Source: Mycoemilia scoparia
Taxonomy: Eukaryota; Kickxellomycota; Kickxellomycetes; Kickxellales; Kickxellaceae
DNA: 18,466 nucleotides
NCBI GenBank assembly: GCA_027575805.1
Contig: JANBPU010000302.1
Coordinates: 1 to 18,466 of the forward strand
Direction: 5' to 3'
Made by a program: the position numbers and the translations under genes. Numbering within the stretch: position 1 is the first letter of the stretch; every line of letters starts with the position of its first letter. Of this stretch, positions 18,065-18,466 are shown piece by piece. The notes under the pieces are model-generated. The model was not told the origin of the DNA, ran no database searches, and saw only the letters and a program-made list of their open reading frames with translations.

Positions 18065-18466
18065 TGTGATATTCCCTATAAGAAATGGGGATAAACAGAA
18101 CACGCAGCGGTTATTTAGGCTTACCATAGAAACCTAAATGCCTATGGCTCTAACCAGACATTCTAGCCCGCCCAGGACACTGGTTGGCCAAGGGACACAG
18201 GAGCATCACATAGATGATGATGGCAGGGGGAGTTGTCATACAGTATTGGGAACATCTATAAATACAGACCAGGGGGCAGAATAGTCATCTTTCCTTAGCA
18301 TTTGTATTCTCATTTATCTTGTTATCATTATAATCGTATACATATTTATTGCGCTTACCGTACATTTGAAACTGAGTATAGTTTCAACACATATACATGC
18401 GTATTTTTTACCTTTTCGCAGCGTGTTTTGAATTGAATATTTCTATTTGATTATAGTCGATACTTT
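18065..18466 (+). mobile_element. Possible LTR, cut by the window edge
   Basis: Starting at TGTGATATTCCC (18065), base composition switches from very AT-rich to clearly richer in GC for about 230 bases. A TATAAATA box lies at 18257-18264, followed by an AT-rich tail. TG at the start and an internal promoter are what a Ty3-like LTR would show. The matching end, target duplication and primer-binding site are not visible. An ordinary promoter of a gene beyond the edge is the main alternative. A hairpin ATTTAGG/CCTAAAT lies near 18112-18139. Confidence 0.3.

Noticed and set aside
1..18466. CRISPR array, prokaryotic operon, prophage or toxin-antitoxin system
   Set aside because: Spliced genes, Pol III tRNA signals and fungal-type promoters show eukaryotic nuclear DNA. 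No regularly spaced direct repeats were seen.

Overview
The window looks like nuclear DNA of a filamentous fungus, most probably an early-diverging (Mucoromycota-like) one. The reasons are short spliced genes with GT-AG introns of about 90-330 bp, an AT-rich genome full of dinucleotide microsatellites, CT-rich and TATA-type promoters, an oxysterol-binding protein closest in style to filamentous-fungal Osh/ORP proteins, and an HMMR/RHAMM-family coiled-coil protein. I know the latter from animals and basal fungi but not from yeasts. The lineage is an inference, because no marker gene for taxonomy is present.

Layout, left to right. (1) 366-4327, minus strand: a four-exon gene for a 1207-residue HMMR-like coiled-coil protein, with one apparent GC-AG intron. 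(2) 4328-5925: a divergent intergenic region holding copies of two short MITE-like repeats (called R2 and R1 here) and the promoter of the next gene. (3) 5926-6309, plus: a two-exon gene for an 86-residue Asn/Ser-rich protein. (4) 6649-6940, minus: a two-exon gene for a 67-residue protein, convergent with the previous one, with an R2 copy between them. (5) 6941-8243: non-coding, with an R1 remnant and the best R2 copy. (6) 8244-9776, plus: an intronless F-box-like/leucine-rich-repeat protein of 510 residues, followed at 10185-10531 by a short relic or mini-paralogue of its repeat region. (7) 10737-10859: a second full R1 element, then a tRNA-Ser(CGA) on the minus strand at 10931-11012. (8) 12133-14200, minus: a four-exon oxysterol-binding-protein-related lipid transfer protein (474 residues). 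(9) 14201-17138: about 2.9 kb of non-coding DNA rich in GA/CT, GGT and other simple repeats. (10) 17139-17843, plus: an unidentified helical protein. (11) 18065 to the right edge: a possible LTR or new promoter.

The genes do not form an operon or an obvious functional cluster. They are ordinary housekeeping or accessory eukaryotic loci: spindle/centrosome-type coiled coil, ubiquitin-ligase adaptor-like, tRNA, lipid transfer. I found no evidence of a novel multi-gene system. The most interesting points are the HMMR family member with a GC-AG intron, the two previously unnamed (to me) short repeat families, the relic next to the F-box-like gene, and the two tiny spliced genes.
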